From the NCBI RefSeq assembly GCF_037101375.1, contig NZ_AP029019.1, forward strand, positions 310,001 through 374,000: a DNA stretch of 64,000 nt, given 5' to 3'. The notes below the pieces were generated by a model that saw only the letters and a program-made list of their open reading frames with translations, was not told where the DNA came from and searched no databases. A program made the translations under genes and the position numbers. Shown here piece after piece: positions 8,531 to 19,194 of this stretch (positions are counted from its first letter, which is position 1; every line of letters starts with the position of its first letter). Source of the DNA: Acidovorax sp. DW039 (GTDB lineage Bacteria; Pseudomonadota; Gammaproteobacteria; Burkholderiales; Burkholderiaceae_C).

Positions 8531-9739
8531 ATGCCCTTATGCACCGCTTTGCTCCGAACCTGGGCTCCCCTGATCGGACTGGGCCTGCTGGCGGGCCCCG
8601 CGCTGGCGCAGGGCACCATCAAGATCGGTGAAATCAACAGCTACAAGGCCCAGCCCGCGTTTCTGGAGCCCTACAAGAAGGGCATGGAGCTGGCGGTAGA
8701 AGAGATCAACGCCGCGGGCGGCATCCAGGGCCGCAAGGTGGAACTGCTGGTGCGCGACGACAACGCCAGCCCCGGCGACGCGGTGCGCGCCGCCGACGAA
8801 CTGCTGGCGCGCGAGAAGGTCGATGTGCTCATGGGCAGCTTCCTGTCGCACATTGGTCTGGCGCTGACGGACTTTGCGCGCCAGAAAAAGGCGTTTTTCC
8901 TGGCCGCCGAGCCGCTGACCGACAAGATCGTCTGGGAAAACGGCAACCGCTACACCTACCGCCTGCGTGCCTCCACCTACATGCAGGTGGCCATGCTGGT
9001 GCCCGAGGCGGCTGCGCTCAAGAAGAAGCGCTGGGCCATCGTCTACCCCAACTACGAATACGGCCAGTCGGCCGCCGCCACCTTCAAAAAGCTGCTCAAG
9101 CAGGCCCAGCCCGACGTGGAATTCGTCGCCGAACAGGCCCCGCCGCTGGGCAAGGTCGATGCAGGCAGCGTGGTGCAAGCCCTGGGCGATGCCAAGCCCG
9201 ATGCCGTGTTCAACGTGCTGTTTGGCGCCGATTTGGCCCGCTTCGTGCGCGAAGGCAACACGCGCGGCCTGTTCCAGGGGCGTGAGGTGGTCAGCCTGCT
9301 CACCGGCGAGCCCGAGTACCTCGACCCGCTCAAGAACGAAGCCCCGAACGGCTGGACTGTGACCGGTTACCCTTGGTACGGCATCACCACCCCTGAACAC
9401 CAGGCCTTCCTGAAGGCCTATCAGGCCAAGTTCAAGGACCACCCCCGCTTGGGCTCGGTGGTGGGCTACACGGCTGTGCAATCGCTGGCTGCAGGCATGC
9501 GCAAGGCGGGCGGGGCAGATACGGAAAAGCTCATCGCCGCCTTCAAGGGGCTGGAGGTGACCTCGCCCTTTGGCCGCATTCGCTACCGGCCTGAAGACAA
9601 CCAGTCCACCATGGGCGCATTTGTGGGCAAAACCCGCAACGATGGCGGCAAGGGCGTGATGGTGGACTTTCGCTACGCCGACGGTGCGCGCTTTCAGCCC
9701 AGCGCTGATGAGGTCAAGAAACTGCGCCCAGCGGACTGA
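8531..9739 (+). CDS. ABC transporter substrate-binding protein, LivJ type
   Basis: A 402-residue periplasmic binding protein with a Sec signal peptide (about 1-26, cleavage after GPALA before QGTIKIG). The mature part has the type I periplasmic-binding fold of branched-chain amino-acid binding proteins: GMELAVEEINAAGGIQGRKV and the Asp-rich VRDDNASPGDAVRAADEL. It starts a four-gene operon with permease and two ATPase genes. Binding proteins of this class in Comamonadaceae take many ligands, including aromatic acids and amides, so the substrate is open. ATG 8531 is preceded by AAAGAAAAGTC, a weak ribosome-binding site. Confidence 0.93.
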   Translation: MPLCTALLRTWAPLIGLGLLAGPALAQGTIKIGEINSYKAQPAFLEPYKKGMELAVEEINAAGGIQGRKVELLVRDDNASPGDAVRAADELLAREKVDVLMGSFLSHIGLALTDFARQKKAFFLAAEPLTDKIVWENGNRYTYRLRASTYMQVAMLVPEAAALKKKRWAIVYPNYEYGQSAAATFKKLLKQAQPDVEFVAEQAPPLGKVDAGSVVQALGDAKPDAVFNVLFGADLARFVREGNTRGLFQGREVVSLLTGEPEYLDPLKNEAPNGWTVTGYPWYGITTPEHQAFLKAYQAKFKDHPRLGSVVGYTAVQSLAAGMRKAGGADTEKLIAAFKGLEVTSPFGRIRYRPEDNQSTMGAFVGKTRNDGGKGVMVDFRYADGARFQPSADEVKKLRPAD

Positions 9740-9804
9740 GCTGACCTGAGCCACCCCGACGCACCTAGTCTCCAACGCCCCGCCTTGCAACGGACCCCAT
9801 CTTT

Positions 9805-11724
9805 GTGAGCTTCTCCGGCCTGGTCGTTCAACTGCTCAACGGGCTGGCCTCGGCCTCGTCGCTGTTTCTGGTGGCGGCGGGGCTGTCGCTGATTTTTGGC
9901 GTCATGCGCATCGTCAACTTTGCGCATGGCTCGTTCTTCATGCTGGGCATCTACCTGGCCTACACGCTGGTCGAGCGGCTGGCCCCCACGCTGGGCTTCT
10001 GGCCTGCACTGTTGCTGGCCCCGGTGGCTACGGGCCTGCTGGGGGCGGTGGTCGAGGTGGCGCTGCTACGGCGCATTTACCGCGCGCCTGAGCTGTTCCA
10101 GTTGCTGGCCACCTTCGCACTGGTGCTGGTCATCAAAGATGCCGCACTCTGGGCCTGGGGTCCTGAAGAGCTGTTTGGCCCCCGTGCGCCGGGGCTGGAG
10201 GGGGCCGTCAGCATCCTGGGTCGCCAGTTTCCGGTGTATGACCTGTTCCTGATGGCTGTGGGCCCTGTGGTGCTGGGCCTGATGTGGCTGCTGCTGCACC
10301 GCACCCGCTGGGGCACGCTGGTGCGCGCCGCCACGCAAGACCGCGAGATGGTCAGCGCCCTGGGCGTCAACCAGGCGTGGCTGTTCACCTCGGTGTTTGC
10401 GCTGGGGGCTTTGCTGGCCGGGCTGGCAGGCGCGCTGCAGCTGCCGCGCGAGCCTGCTCACCTGGAGATGGACCTGCTCACCATTGGCGCGGCGTTTGTC
10501 GTGGTGGTGGTGGGTGGCATGGGCTCCATCACCGGGGCGATGGTGGCTGCAGTGCTCATTGCCGAACTCAAGGCCCTGTGCATCTGGATTGGGCTGGTAG
10601 AGGTGGCGGGCGTGAGTCTGTCACTATCCAAGATGACGCTGGTGGTGGAGTTTGTGGTGATGGCCGTGGTGCTGGTGTGGCGGCCCTGGGGGCTGCTGGG
10701 CCGCCCGCAGGCCCCGGTGCGTGCGCTGGCGCATGTGGATGCACTCCTGCGCCCGGCCACGGCAAGTCTGCGCCGCCTGGGCTGGGCCCCGCTGGTGCTG
10801 CTGGCGCTGGTGCCTTTGGCTGCAGGCGTGTGGCCTTACCTGCCCGTGTTGCTGGTCGACGTGCTGGTGGCGACCCTGTTTGCCAGCAGCCTGCACTTCA
10901 TCATGGGGCCCGGCGGGCTGCACTCGTTTGGCCATGCGGCCTACTTTGGGCTGGGGGCCTATGCGGCGGCGCTGTTGGTGCGCACTGCCGGGGTGCCCAT
11001 GGAACTGGCCCTGGCGCTGGCCCCGCTGGCTGCTGGCTTGGGCGCGCTTTTGTATGGCTGGCTGTGCGTGCGTCTGTCGGGCGTGTACCTCACCATGCTC
11101 ACGCTGGCCTTCGCGCAAATCACCTGGGCGCTGTGCTACCAGTGGGATACGGTGACTGGCGGCAGCAACGGCATCACCGGCGTGTGGCCTGCTGCATGGT
11201 TGGCGAACCCGCTGGCGTACTACGCCCTGACCCTGGCGGTCGTGGTGGCTGCTGCACTGCTGCTGCGCCGCATGCTGCTGGCCCCGTTTGGCCTGGCACT
11301 GCGCGCCGCGCGCGATTCAGCCTTGCGGGCCGAGGCGCTGGGCGTGGATGTGCGCCGCCTGCAGTGGGTGGCGTTTGTGGTGGCCGGGGTGGCGGCGGGA
11401 CTGGCGGGCGCACTGTTTGTTTTCTCCAAGGGCAGTATCTCGCCCGATGCGCTGTCGGTCGGCAAGTCCGTCGATGGGCTGGTGATGGTGTTGCTGGGTG
11501 GTGTGCAAACCCTGGCAGGCCCCTGGGTGGGGGCGGGACTGTTCACCTGGCTGCATGACACCGTGGCCCGCAACACCGATTACTGGCGCGCCGTGCTGGG
11601 CGCGACCATGCTGGTGCTGGTGCTGCTGTTCCCACAGGGGCTTGCAGGGTTTGGGCAGCAGCTGGCGCAGCGCTGGCAGGCCCGCAATGCAGGTGCTGCA
11701 GACCAAAGGGGGGCGCGTGGATAA
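9805..11724 (+). CDS. Fused LivH-LivM permease of a branched-chain amino-acid-type ABC importer
   Basis: A 639-residue membrane protein that joins both permease subunits in one chain. Residues about 1-300 are LivH-like (SASSLFLVAAGLSLIFGVMR, IVNFAHGSFFMLG, VVVVVGGMGSITGAMVAA). Residues about 320-620 are LivM-like (SLHFIMGPGGLHSFGHAAYF, TGGSNGITGV, LLGGVQTLAGPWVGAGLF). These subunits are usually separate genes. The gene starts with GTG at 9805, 65 bp after the binding protein, and its stop overlaps the likely GTG start of the next ATPase gene. It forms the channel of the importer. Confidence 0.93.
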   Translation: MSFSGLVVQLLNGLASASSLFLVAAGLSLIFGVMRIVNFAHGSFFMLGIYLAYTLVERLAPTLGFWPALLLAPVATGLLGAVVEVALLRRIYRAPELFQLLATFALVLVIKDAALWAWGPEELFGPRAPGLEGAVSILGRQFPVYDLFLMAVGPVVLGLMWLLLHRTRWGTLVRAATQDREMVSALGVNQAWLFTSVFALGALLAGLAGALQLPREPAHLEMDLLTIGAAFVVVVVGGMGSITGAMVAAVLIAELKALCIWIGLVEVAGVSLSLSKMTLVVEFVVMAVVLVWRPWGLLGRPQAPVRALAHVDALLRPATASLRRLGWAPLVLLALVPLAAGVWPYLPVLLVDVLVATLFASSLHFIMGPGGLHSFGHAAYFGLGAYAAALLVRTAGVPMELALALAPLAAGLGALLYGWLCVRLSGVYLTMLTLAFAQITWALCYQWDTVTGGSNGITGVWPAAWLANPLAYYALTLAVVVAAALLLRRMLLAPFGLALRAARDSALRAEALGVDVRRLQWVAFVVAGVAAGLAGALFVFSKGSISPDALSVGKSVDGLVMVLLGGVQTLAGPWVGAGLFTWLHDTVARNTDYWRAVLGATMLVLVLLFPQGLAGFGQQLAQRWQARNAGAADQRGARG

Positions 11725-12493
11725 GCCAGAGCCGCCCCTGCTGCAAGTCACTGGCCTCAGCCGCGCCTTTGGTGGCGTGCAGGCGGTCGATCAGGTCAGT
11801 TTTGATCTGGCCGCAGGCGAAATGCTTGCCCTCATTGGCCCCAACGGTGCAGGCAAGTCCACCACCTTCAACATGGTGGGCGGCCAGTTGCGGCCCGATG
11901 CGGGCCGCGTGCGGCTGGGCGATGTGGACATCACCGGCCTGCCGCCGCGCACCATCTGGCGCAAGGGCGTGGGCCGCACCTTCCAGATTGCCGAGACCTT
12001 TGCATCGCTGACGGTGCTGGAGAACGTGCAGATGGCGCTGCTGTCGGCCGACCGCAGCATCTACCGCTTCTGGCACCGGGCAGGCCTGCATCGGCGTGAC
12101 GATGCCCTGGCCCTGCTGGCGCAGGTGGGCATGCAGGCCCAGGCCGAGCGCCCCTGCAGCGCCCTGGCCTATGGCGATGTGAAACGCGTGGAGCTGGCCA
12201 TGGCCCTGGCCCACGGCCCGCGCCTGCTGCTGATGGACGAGCCCACCGCAGGCATGGCCCCGGCCGAGCGCCTCGCTCTGATGGCGCTGACCCGCCAGAT
12301 CGCCCGCGAGCGCCGCATGGGCGTGCTGTTCACCGAGCACAGCATGGACGTGGTGTTTGGCCAGGCCGACCGCGTGCTGGTGCTGGTGCGCGGCCGCCTG
12401 CTGGCCGAGGGTACGCCCGAGCAGATCCAGGCCGACGCCCGCGTGCAGGACGCCTACCTGGGCGCAGGCTTTGATGCCGGGGAGGCCGCATGA
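11717..12493 (+). CDS. ABC transporter ATP-binding protein, LivG type
   Basis: A 258-residue ATPase. Walker A is GPNGAGKST and Walker B is LLLMDEPTAG. The signature loop is ALAYGDVKRVELA, the diverged form seen in LivG proteins. The H-loop His is in FTEHSMDVVF. I prefer GTG 11717, which has AAAGGGGGG 5 bp upstream and overlaps the permease stop by 8 bp, over ATG 11687, which lacks a good ribosome-binding site. It pairs with the LivF-type ATPase that follows. Confidence 0.93.
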   Translation: MDKPEPPLLQVTGLSRAFGGVQAVDQVSFDLAAGEMLALIGPNGAGKSTTFNMVGGQLRPDAGRVRLGDVDITGLPPRTIWRKGVGRTFQIAETFASLTVLENVQMALLSADRSIYRFWHRAGLHRRDDALALLAQVGMQAQAERPCSALAYGDVKRVELAMALAHGPRLLLMDEPTAGMAPAERLALMALTRQIARERRMGVLFTEHSMDVVFGQADRVLVLVRGRLLAEGTPEQIQADARVQDAYLGAGFDAGEAA

Positions 12494-13227
12494 CAGAAAA
12501 CGCAACGGCGCCACTGCTGCAGGTGCAAGGCCTCAACGCCTGGTACGGCGCGGCGCAGATCCTGTTTGATGTGTCGCTGCAGATCGGGCGCGGTGAGGTG
12601 GTGGCCCTCATGGGCCGCAACGGCGCGGGCAAGTCCACCACACTCAAGGCCATCATGGGCATGGTGGCGCGGCGCGGCGGCGTGCAATTTTTGGGGCAAG
12701 ACATTGCGCGGCGCGAGCCGCACGACATCGCCCGCATGGGCCTGGGCTATGTGCCGGAAGAGCGCCGTATCTTCACCGACCTGTCTGTCATGGACAACCT
12801 GGAAGTGGGCCACCAGCGCCCCCGCTGCTGGCCCGACGGCACCCCCGCCCCCGAGTGGACGCCCGAGAAGCTGTTTGCACTCTTCCCCAACCTGGGTGAA
12901 ATGCCCCAGCGCCCCGGCGGGCGCATGAGCGGGGGCGAACAGCAAATGCTTACCGTGGCCCGCACCCTCATGGGCCAGCCCCTGCTGGTGCTGCTTGATG
13001 AACCGTCTGAGGGCGTGGCCCCCCTCATCGTGCAGCAAATGGCCCGCACCATCCGCGCCCTCAAGGCGCAGGGCGTGAGCGTGCTGCTCAGCGAGCAGAA
13101 CCTGCCTTTTGCCGAGGCGGTGGCCGACCGTGCCTACCTGATTGAGCAAGGCCAAATCGCCCACCAAGGCCGCATGGCCGAGCTGGTGGGCAACGCCGAG
13201 ATTCGCAAAACCTACCTGGGTGTCTAA
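12490..13227 (+). CDS. ABC transporter ATP-binding protein, LivF type
   Basis: A 245-residue ATPase with Walker [11 protein letters not shown], signature [13 protein letters not shown], Walker [12 protein letters not shown] and H-loop region LLSEQNLPF, typical of LivF (Gln in place of His is normal for this subfamily). Its ATG overlaps the previous stop (ATGA), so the two ATPases are translationally coupled. It is the last gene of the operon; its stop overlaps that of the convergent EVE gene by a few bases. With the LivG partner it powers import of the unknown ligand. Confidence 0.94.
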   Translation: MTENATAPLLQVQGLNAWYGAAQILFDVSLQIGRGEVVALMGRNGAGKSTTLKAIMGMVARRGGVQFLGQDIARREPHDIARMGLGYVPEERRIFTDLSVMDNLEVGHQRPRCWPDGTPAPEWTPEKLFALFPNLGEMPQRPGGRMSGGEQQMLTVARTLMGQPLLVLLDEPSEGVAPLIVQQMARTIRALKAQGVSVLLSEQNLPFAEAVADRAYLIEQGQIAHQGRMAELVGNAEIRKTYLGV

Positions 13228-13742
13228 GCCAGGCCTATCCCCAGTGCAAACAGAGACGCGCCCATGGCCTCGGCAATCAGACCCATGTCGTGGTCGCTGA
13301 TGGCAAACAGTCCAAAGCGGAACTTGCTGCCCCAGCGCTGGCGGTCGTCCACAAACTCAAAGCGGTCCAGCAGCGGCGCAATTGGTGCTTCGCGTGCGGG
13401 CAGGTAATGCACGTCTTTGCGAAAAGGCACAAACCCGCCACCCATGTCGAACGCGTAGGCATCACCTGGCTGCACCACGCCAATCGATACAAAGGCCTGC
13501 AGCCTGTCGCTGCCACCCATGGTCACCGTGGGGGCGTAGTAGGCCACGCGGTCGCCCGCCTGCACGCGCCTGAGCGGAGCCGCCTTGCCGTGGCACACCT
13601 GCATGAAGCCCGCCTGTGGCTGTGCGCAGCCCCGGCGGGCATGGGTGGCACAAGCCACCGCAATCCAGTTGCGGTGTGTGCTTGACGTTGACGGGGCTTG
13701 CGCCGCTGCTGGCGGGGTGGGCCACAGTGCTTGCTGGCTCAT
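13224..13742 (-). CDS. EVE-domain protein
   Basis: A 172-residue protein. After a Pro/Ala/Ser-rich N-terminus of about 25 residues, it reads [15 protein letters not shown], then [20 protein letters not shown] and [10 protein letters not shown], the start of an EVE (PUA-like) domain. EVE proteins resemble YTH readers and are thought to recognise modified bases; some are linked to restriction and defence systems. ATG 13742 is preferred over an in-frame TTG at 13754. It lies 8 bp downstream of a VOC gene, probably in one operon with two VOC genes under the inverted repeat at 14657-14680. That context suggests a housekeeping or stress role rather than defence. Confidence 0.82.
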   Translation of the reverse strand: MSQQALWPTPPAAAQAPSTSSTHRNWIAVACATHARRGCAQPQAGFMQVCHGKAAPLRRVQAGDRVAYYAPTVTMGGSDRLQAFVSIGVVQPGDAYAFDMGGGFVPFRKDVHYLPAREAPIAPLLDRFEFVDDRQRWGSKFRFGLFAISDHDMGLIAEAMGASLFALGIGLA

Positions 13743-13750
13743 CGGGTGCC

Positions 13751-14179
13751 TCAAAACGTAACCTTGACCGAAGGCGCGCTGCGCTGGGCCTCGCCATGGA
13801 ACACGGCCTCAATGTTGTTGCCGTCAGGGTCCAACACAAACGCTGCGTAGTAGCCGGGGTGGTAGGGGCGCTCGCCCGGAGGGCCGTTGTCTTGCCCGCC
13901 GTGGGCCAGGGCCGCCTCGTAAAACGCATGCACCATGTCCCGGTTCTGTGCCTGAAACGCCAGATGCACCCGGCCCGTGAGATGACCCTGTGCCGCCCTG
14001 CTGTCAGCGGTGGATACAAACAGCTCATCAGCCCAGAAATACTCCTTGTTGGCTCCACCCATGGGCACGTTCAGAGCCTGGAAGATGGCGGCATAAAAGG
14101 CATGGCTGGCGGCGAGATCGCGCACCACCAGCTGGACATGATCAATCAGCCTGCCGCGGTGCAGTTCCTGGGTTTCCAT
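13751..14179 (-). CDS. VOC-family (glyoxalase-like) protein
   Basis: A 142-residue single-unit VOC protein (vicinal oxygen chelate; glyoxalase/bleomycin-resistance/dioxygenase superfamily). The metal-ligand pattern is visible: His in [11 protein letters not shown], His in [10 protein letters not shown], and Glu in [13 protein letters not shown]. The PDGNNIE motif near the C-terminus is classic for the family. It is the middle gene of a likely VOC-VOC-EVE operon. The substrate cannot be inferred. Confidence 0.88.
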   Translation of the reverse strand: METQELHRGRLIDHVQLVVRDLAASHAFYAAIFQALNVPMGGANKEYFWADELFVSTADSRAAQGHLTGRVHLAFQAQNRDMVHAFYEAALAHGGQDNGPPGERPYHPGYYAAFVLDPDGNNIEAVFHGEAQRSAPSVKVTF

Positions 14180-14217
14180 GGTGTCGTCCTTTCCGGTGTT
14201 GTCGCTCGTAGCGTGTG

Positions 14218-14595
14218 TCAGTTCATGGCGTGCAGACCCACGCGGTTGCCGTCCAGGTCATGGATGTGCGCAAAAAAGCCCATGCCTGGTGGCAAAGCCT
14301 GGCGTGGCAGCGCAATCTTGCCGCCCTGCGCCACCACACGCTCCAGCGCCGCGTCCAGCGAGGGCGATGCATCCAGATACACCACCGTGCCTTGCCCGCT
14401 AGGCTGTGCAGCGGCGGTGCCCGTCATCAGTGCACCACCCACGCCTGTGCCCTGGTTGTAGGAAAACACCGCCAGTTCGCTTTGCGGGCCCATCACCTCG
14501 CGGCGCATGCTCTGGCCCAGCACGGCTTCGTAAAAAGCCTGTGCGCGGTCGATCTGTGGGGTGGGAATTTCAAACCAGGTGATGGCGTTGTTCAT
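14218..14595 (-). CDS. VOC-family (glyoxalase-like) protein, first gene of operon
   Basis: A 125-residue VOC-family protein of the short YcgJ/PA1353-like type, beginning MNNAITWFEIPTPQIDRAQAF with FYEAVLGQSM and ending HDLDGNRVGLHAMN. The usual His metal ligand of the first motif is replaced (WFEIP), common in members with unclear metal dependence. ATG 14595 follows a GGAGGTCCCC ribosome-binding site. It heads the operon with the second VOC gene and the EVE gene. A perfect CTGACA-N6-TGTCAG repeat lies 62 bp upstream. Confidence 0.87.
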   Translation of the reverse strand: MNNAITWFEIPTPQIDRAQAFYEAVLGQSMRREVMGPQSELAVFSYNQGTGVGGALMTGTAAAQPSGQGTVVYLDASPSLDAALERVVAQGGKIALPRQALPPGMGFFAHIHDLDGNRVGLHAMN

Positions 14596-14656
14596 GGGGA
14601 CCTCCTTTGCGTCAAAGCGCGTGATGAAAAATACGAGACCGCATGGTGCTGCCCCC

Positions 14657-14680
14657 CTGCTGACACCGCCATGTCAGCAG
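14657..14680. promoter_or_regulatory. Inverted repeat CTGCTGACA-N6-TGTCAGCAG upstream of VOC operon
   Basis: Perfect 9-bp arms separated by CCGCCA. The same core with the same 6-bp spacer occurs at 49710-49739, upstream of a GyrI-like gene near a WYL regulator. This is a candidate operator of that regulator. Confidence 0.6.
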
Positions 14681-14824
14681 CGTGCATCCCTCTGAACCCC
14701 TCTGCGCTGGACGTGCTGTACCAGTTACTCATCGCCGTGCGTGGGCTGCCGCATTGCGCGCTCCTAGAATGCCATCAGCAGGCCGCGCCACAACCCATGG
14801 GTGCGGGGCGGGCGCACCCACACC

Positions 14825-16249
14825 ATGACGCAATACGAGCAACTCGCTGACGAAATCCATGCCCTGATCCGCTCAGGCTCGCTGCGCGTGGGCGACAAGC
14901 TGCCCTCGGTGCGGCTGTGCAGTGAGCGGCGCAAGATCAGCCAGTCCACCGTCTTCCAGGCCTACTACCTGCTCGAATCGCGCGGTGTGATCCAGGCGCG
15001 ATCACGCTCGGGCTACTACGTGCTGCCGCGCCTGCAAGAGCCACTGCAGGGCCCAGGCACCTCGCGCCCATCGCTCACCTCCCACACCGTGACCATCAAC
15101 GACCTGGTGGTGGAGATACTGAACCTTGCACGCCGCAAAGATGTGGTGCCCCTGGGCTCGGCATTTCCAGACCCGGCCCTGTTCCCGCTGGACCGACTGG
15201 CCCGCTGTATGGGCACCGCCCTGCGCCGCCTGCCACCGCATAAGCTCATCGAAGACCTCACCACCGGCCACCTGCGCCTGCGCCAGCAAATTGCGCAGCG
15301 CTACGCGGTGGATGGGGTGAGGGCTGAGGTGGACGAAATCGTCGTCACCAACGGTGCCATGGACGCGCTCAACCTCAGCCTGCAGACCGTGACGTCTCCG
15401 GGCGACCTCGTGCTGCTGGAGGCCCCCACCTTCTATGCCTCGCTGCAAGCCATTGAACGCCTGAAGCTGCGTGCCCTGCAGTTGCCCACCAGTGCCAGCG
15501 AAGGGGTGGACCTGGCCACGCTTGAATCGGCGCTGGCCAGCGGTGAGGCCAAGGCCTGCTGGTTCATGCCCAACTTTCAGAACCCGCTGGGCGCGCTCAT
15601 GCCCGAGCACCGCAAACAAGCGCTGGCCGCCCTGCTGGCGCGCTACCAGGTGCCCCTGATCGAAGACGACGTGTACGGCGACCTGTATGCAGGCGCGCAC
15701 AAGCCGCGCCCCATCAAGGCGTTTGACCCGGAAGGCTGGGTCATCCACTGCGCATCGTTTTCCAAAACCCTGGCCCCCGGCTACCGCGTGGGCTGGGTGG
15801 CCGCCGGGCGGTGGACGCGCGCCATCGAGCGCCTCAAGGTCATGAGCAGCCTCTCGGCCTCCGTACCACCGCAAGCCGCGCTGTCTGATTACCTGGCCCA
15901 GGGCGGCTACGACCTGCACCTGCGCCGCCTGCGCCAAACGCTGGCTTTGCAGCGCGATGTGATGATCGATGCCATTGCTGAATCCTTCCCCGCAGGCACC
16001 CGTGTTACGCGCCCGCAGGGCGGCTACTTTTTGTGGCTGGAGCTGGCCCCCCACATCGACTCTCTGGCCCTCATGCGCCGGGCGCTGCAAGCGGGCGTGA
16101 GCCTCATGCCCGGCCAGCTGTTCTCTGCCGACCAGCGCTTTGCGCACTGCATCCGTCTGAACTTTGCCGCAGCCCCGGCCCACGACATCACGAGGGCCAC
16201 GCAAGTGCTGGGCCGGTTGGCGGGGGAGATGGGTGCTGTGCAGAGGTGA
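14825..16249 (+). CDS. MocR/PdxR-type regulator (GntR HTH fused to aminotransferase)
   Basis: A 474-residue protein. Residues 1-75 are a GntR-type winged HTH (ADEIHALIRSGSLRVGDKLP, SVRLCSERRKISQSTVFQAY), followed by a fold-type I aminotransferase domain. The PLP-binding Lys is K314 in SFSKTLAPGYRVGW, and NPLG and DDVYGDL are also present. MocR proteins sense PLP or amino compounds and control neighbouring metabolic genes. I chose ATG 14825; upstream in-frame codons have no family support. It is divergent from the VOC-VOC-EVE operon, but that operon carries an operator-like site that fits another regulator, so its target is uncertain. Confidence 0.9.
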   Translation: MTQYEQLADEIHALIRSGSLRVGDKLPSVRLCSERRKISQSTVFQAYYLLESRGVIQARSRSGYYVLPRLQEPLQGPGTSRPSLTSHTVTINDLVVEILNLARRKDVVPLGSAFPDPALFPLDRLARCMGTALRRLPPHKLIEDLTTGHLRLRQQIAQRYAVDGVRAEVDEIVVTNGAMDALNLSLQTVTSPGDLVLLEAPTFYASLQAIERLKLRALQLPTSASEGVDLATLESALASGEAKACWFMPNFQNPLGALMPEHRKQALAALLARYQVPLIEDDVYGDLYAGAHKPRPIKAFDPEGWVIHCASFSKTLAPGYRVGWVAAGRWTRAIERLKVMSSLSASVPPQAALSDYLAQGGYDLHLRRLRQTLALQRDVMIDAIAESFPAGTRVTRPQGGYFLWLELAPHIDSLALMRRALQAGVSLMPGQLFSADQRFAHCIRLNFAAAPAHDITRATQVLGRLAGEMGAVQR

Positions 16250-16291
16250 ACCGCCGGGCAGACCCGCAGCAGCGCACACCCACCCATAGCT

Positions 16292-17191
16292 TCATTCAGC
16301 CCCGCTGACGGTGCGCGCAGCGCTTGAACCCAGCCCCGACACCTGCGCCCGAAATGCGCGCGGCGACACCCCCGCATCGCGGGTGAAAGCCCGTGTGAAA
16401 TACGCCGGGTCGGCATATCCCAGCGTGTAGGCAATGGTGGCCACGCCCAGGTGGGTGTAGGCCAGGTTGCGCCGTGCTTCGCGCATCAGCCGCGCCTCCA
16501 CCAGCCGTTGGGCTGACACGCCCGTGGCCGCGCGCGCCACGCGGCTCAGGTGGGTGGGCGACACGGCCAGCGCACGGGCGTAGTCGGCCACCTGCCAGTG
16601 CTCCAAAAAATGTGCCTCAATCAATGCCTCCAGCCGCTGCACCAGGCTCGATTCCGCAGGGGCGGGCTCGCTGGGCTGGTGCTCCTCCATGACCCGCGCC
16701 ACCCAGCCCAGCAGCGTGGCGCTCAGGCCCCGCAGCACCAGCGCGCGGGCCTTGGCGCGGCCTGAGAACTCTTGCCAAATCTGCGCCACCGTCTGGCTCA
16801 CATAGGCATTGGCGGGCAGCACGGCGGGCTGCGCCAGGTCGCGGCGTACATCGCCTACGCGCACGAAGATCTCGTCCATCAGCTCATCGGCCAGCGTGGT
16901 CACCCAGCCCTGCGTGTGCTGCTGAAACCGGAAGGCATGCACATGCCCCGGCGGCACGTTGATGAGCGTGCCGGGCCGCAGCGGGTAGCGCGCATCGTCC
17001 AGGTGTGCCGTGCCGCCGCCCGATTCCACCAGCAACACCTGGTGCAGCCGCGCATGGCGGTGCGGTGCCAGCTCCCAGTCGTGCAGCACCGACCGCTCGG
17101 CAATCGTCTCGCAGTGCAGCACATCGGGCAGGTGCTGCGACTCGCCAAACAGGCTGTACGACTGGATGATGCCGATGTTCGAAAAGTGCAT
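16292..17191 (-). CDS. pobR: AraC-family regulator, probable activator of pobA
   Basis: A 299-residue regulator with an N-terminal cupin-like sensing part (ELAPHRHARLHQVLLVESGG, then PGTLINVPPGHVHAF) and a C-terminal AraC/XylS double HTH (VADYARALAVSPTHLSRVAR and IAYTLGYADPAYFTRAF). It is divergent from pobA with 215 bp between. In Pseudomonas and Azotobacter, AraC-type PobR activates pobA in response to 4-hydroxybenzoate; in Acinetobacter the regulator is IclR-type. The call rests on position and family, so the symbol is tentative. The shared promoter region contains a long hairpin element. Confidence 0.85.
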   Translation of the reverse strand: MHFSNIGIIQSYSLFGESQHLPDVLHCETIAERSVLHDWELAPHRHARLHQVLLVESGGGTAHLDDARYPLRPGTLINVPPGHVHAFRFQQHTQGWVTTLADELMDEIFVRVGDVRRDLAQPAVLPANAYVSQTVAQIWQEFSGRAKARALVLRGLSATLLGWVARVMEEHQPSEPAPAESSLVQRLEALIEAHFLEHWQVADYARALAVSPTHLSRVARAATGVSAQRLVEARLMREARRNLAYTHLGVATIAYTLGYADPAYFTRAFTRDAGVSPRAFRAQVSGLGSSAARTVSGAE

Positions 17192-17277
17192 GTTCTGGAT
17201 TCATTCGTCCATTCAACGCGGCGACTGTGCCACGTATCTTTGGGTGGTCGTTTTGACCGACGTCATCAAATCCACAA

Positions 17278-18579
<1,302 letters not shown>

Positions 18580-18608
18580 GCGCCCGGCAGTAGCACTGCC
18601 ACCCAATT

Positions 18609-18646
18609 AAAGGCCTGCATGGGGTTCTCTCATGCAGGCCTTTTGT
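18609..18646 (+). terminator. pobA terminator
   Basis: AAAGGCCTGCATG and CATGCAGGCCTTT form a perfect 13-bp stem with a 9-base loop, followed by TTG; it starts 30 bp after the pobA stop. Confidence 0.88.
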
Positions 18647-18991
18647 GTGTGCCCGGTCGGCGTTGTGTGCAATTGGCGCTCCGTCTGCTCACGCGGCGTG
18701 CCCGACGGCCTGCGCGCTGCGGCCCTCTGCGGGCACCATGACAACGCCGCTTTCCATGTTGCCTCCCGGCACAGCGATCTCCATCTGCTACGCAAAATTT
18801 GGGCAGAACTGATGCTTACGCCCGCTCAGCAAGCTCGATAGCATTACCCCAAGTTTTCAGATCATTGGCCCCGTGCTGTCGGTGTGCAATTCGACGATGG
18901 CTTGAACACGATGAAGCTGCAGACGCGGCGTTTTGAGGCACTGCACTGGACGGTAGTGGGTGCCCATCAGCAACCAGGAAAGCCATCAACA
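18647..18991. other. Intergenic stretch with no recognisable gene
   Basis: Between the pobA terminator and a small open frame. Short frames here lack family features, and I see no repeat or RNA structure that I can name. Confidence 0.5.
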
Positions 18992-19153
18992 ATGGATTGG
19001 GTCCCGATAGTCTTCATCACCTTCAAGGTGCTCGTGTTTGGCACCTGCATGTTCTACGCCATCAAGTGGCATCACGACCAAGGGAAGAAGGCGAAAGAAG
19101 AAGCCAGTAGATCGCCCATTCCAGCTGAACGCACGCCGGGCGCGTCGGAGTAG
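18992..19153 (+). CDS. Possible small single-pass membrane protein
   Basis: An open frame of 53 codons beginning MDWVPIVFITFKVLVFGT. It has one hydrophobic segment (about residues 4-22), then IKWHHDQGKKAKEEA, a strongly charged tail. This looks like a real small inner-membrane protein with a basic cytoplasmic tail, and I recall similar short sequences in related bacteria, though I cannot check this here. CAGGAAAG lies about 15 bp upstream, a poorly spaced ribosome-binding site. The same frame extends upstream to 18884 without support. It sits in a region that has taken up foreign DNA, so it may be a remnant. Function unknown. Confidence 0.5.
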   Translation: MDWVPIVFITFKVLVFGTCMFYAIKWHHDQGKKAKEEASRSPIPAERTPGASE

Positions 19154-19194
19154 GCGGTTGATCACCCGCAGAGGCCTGCGTGGCGTCAGAGTTC

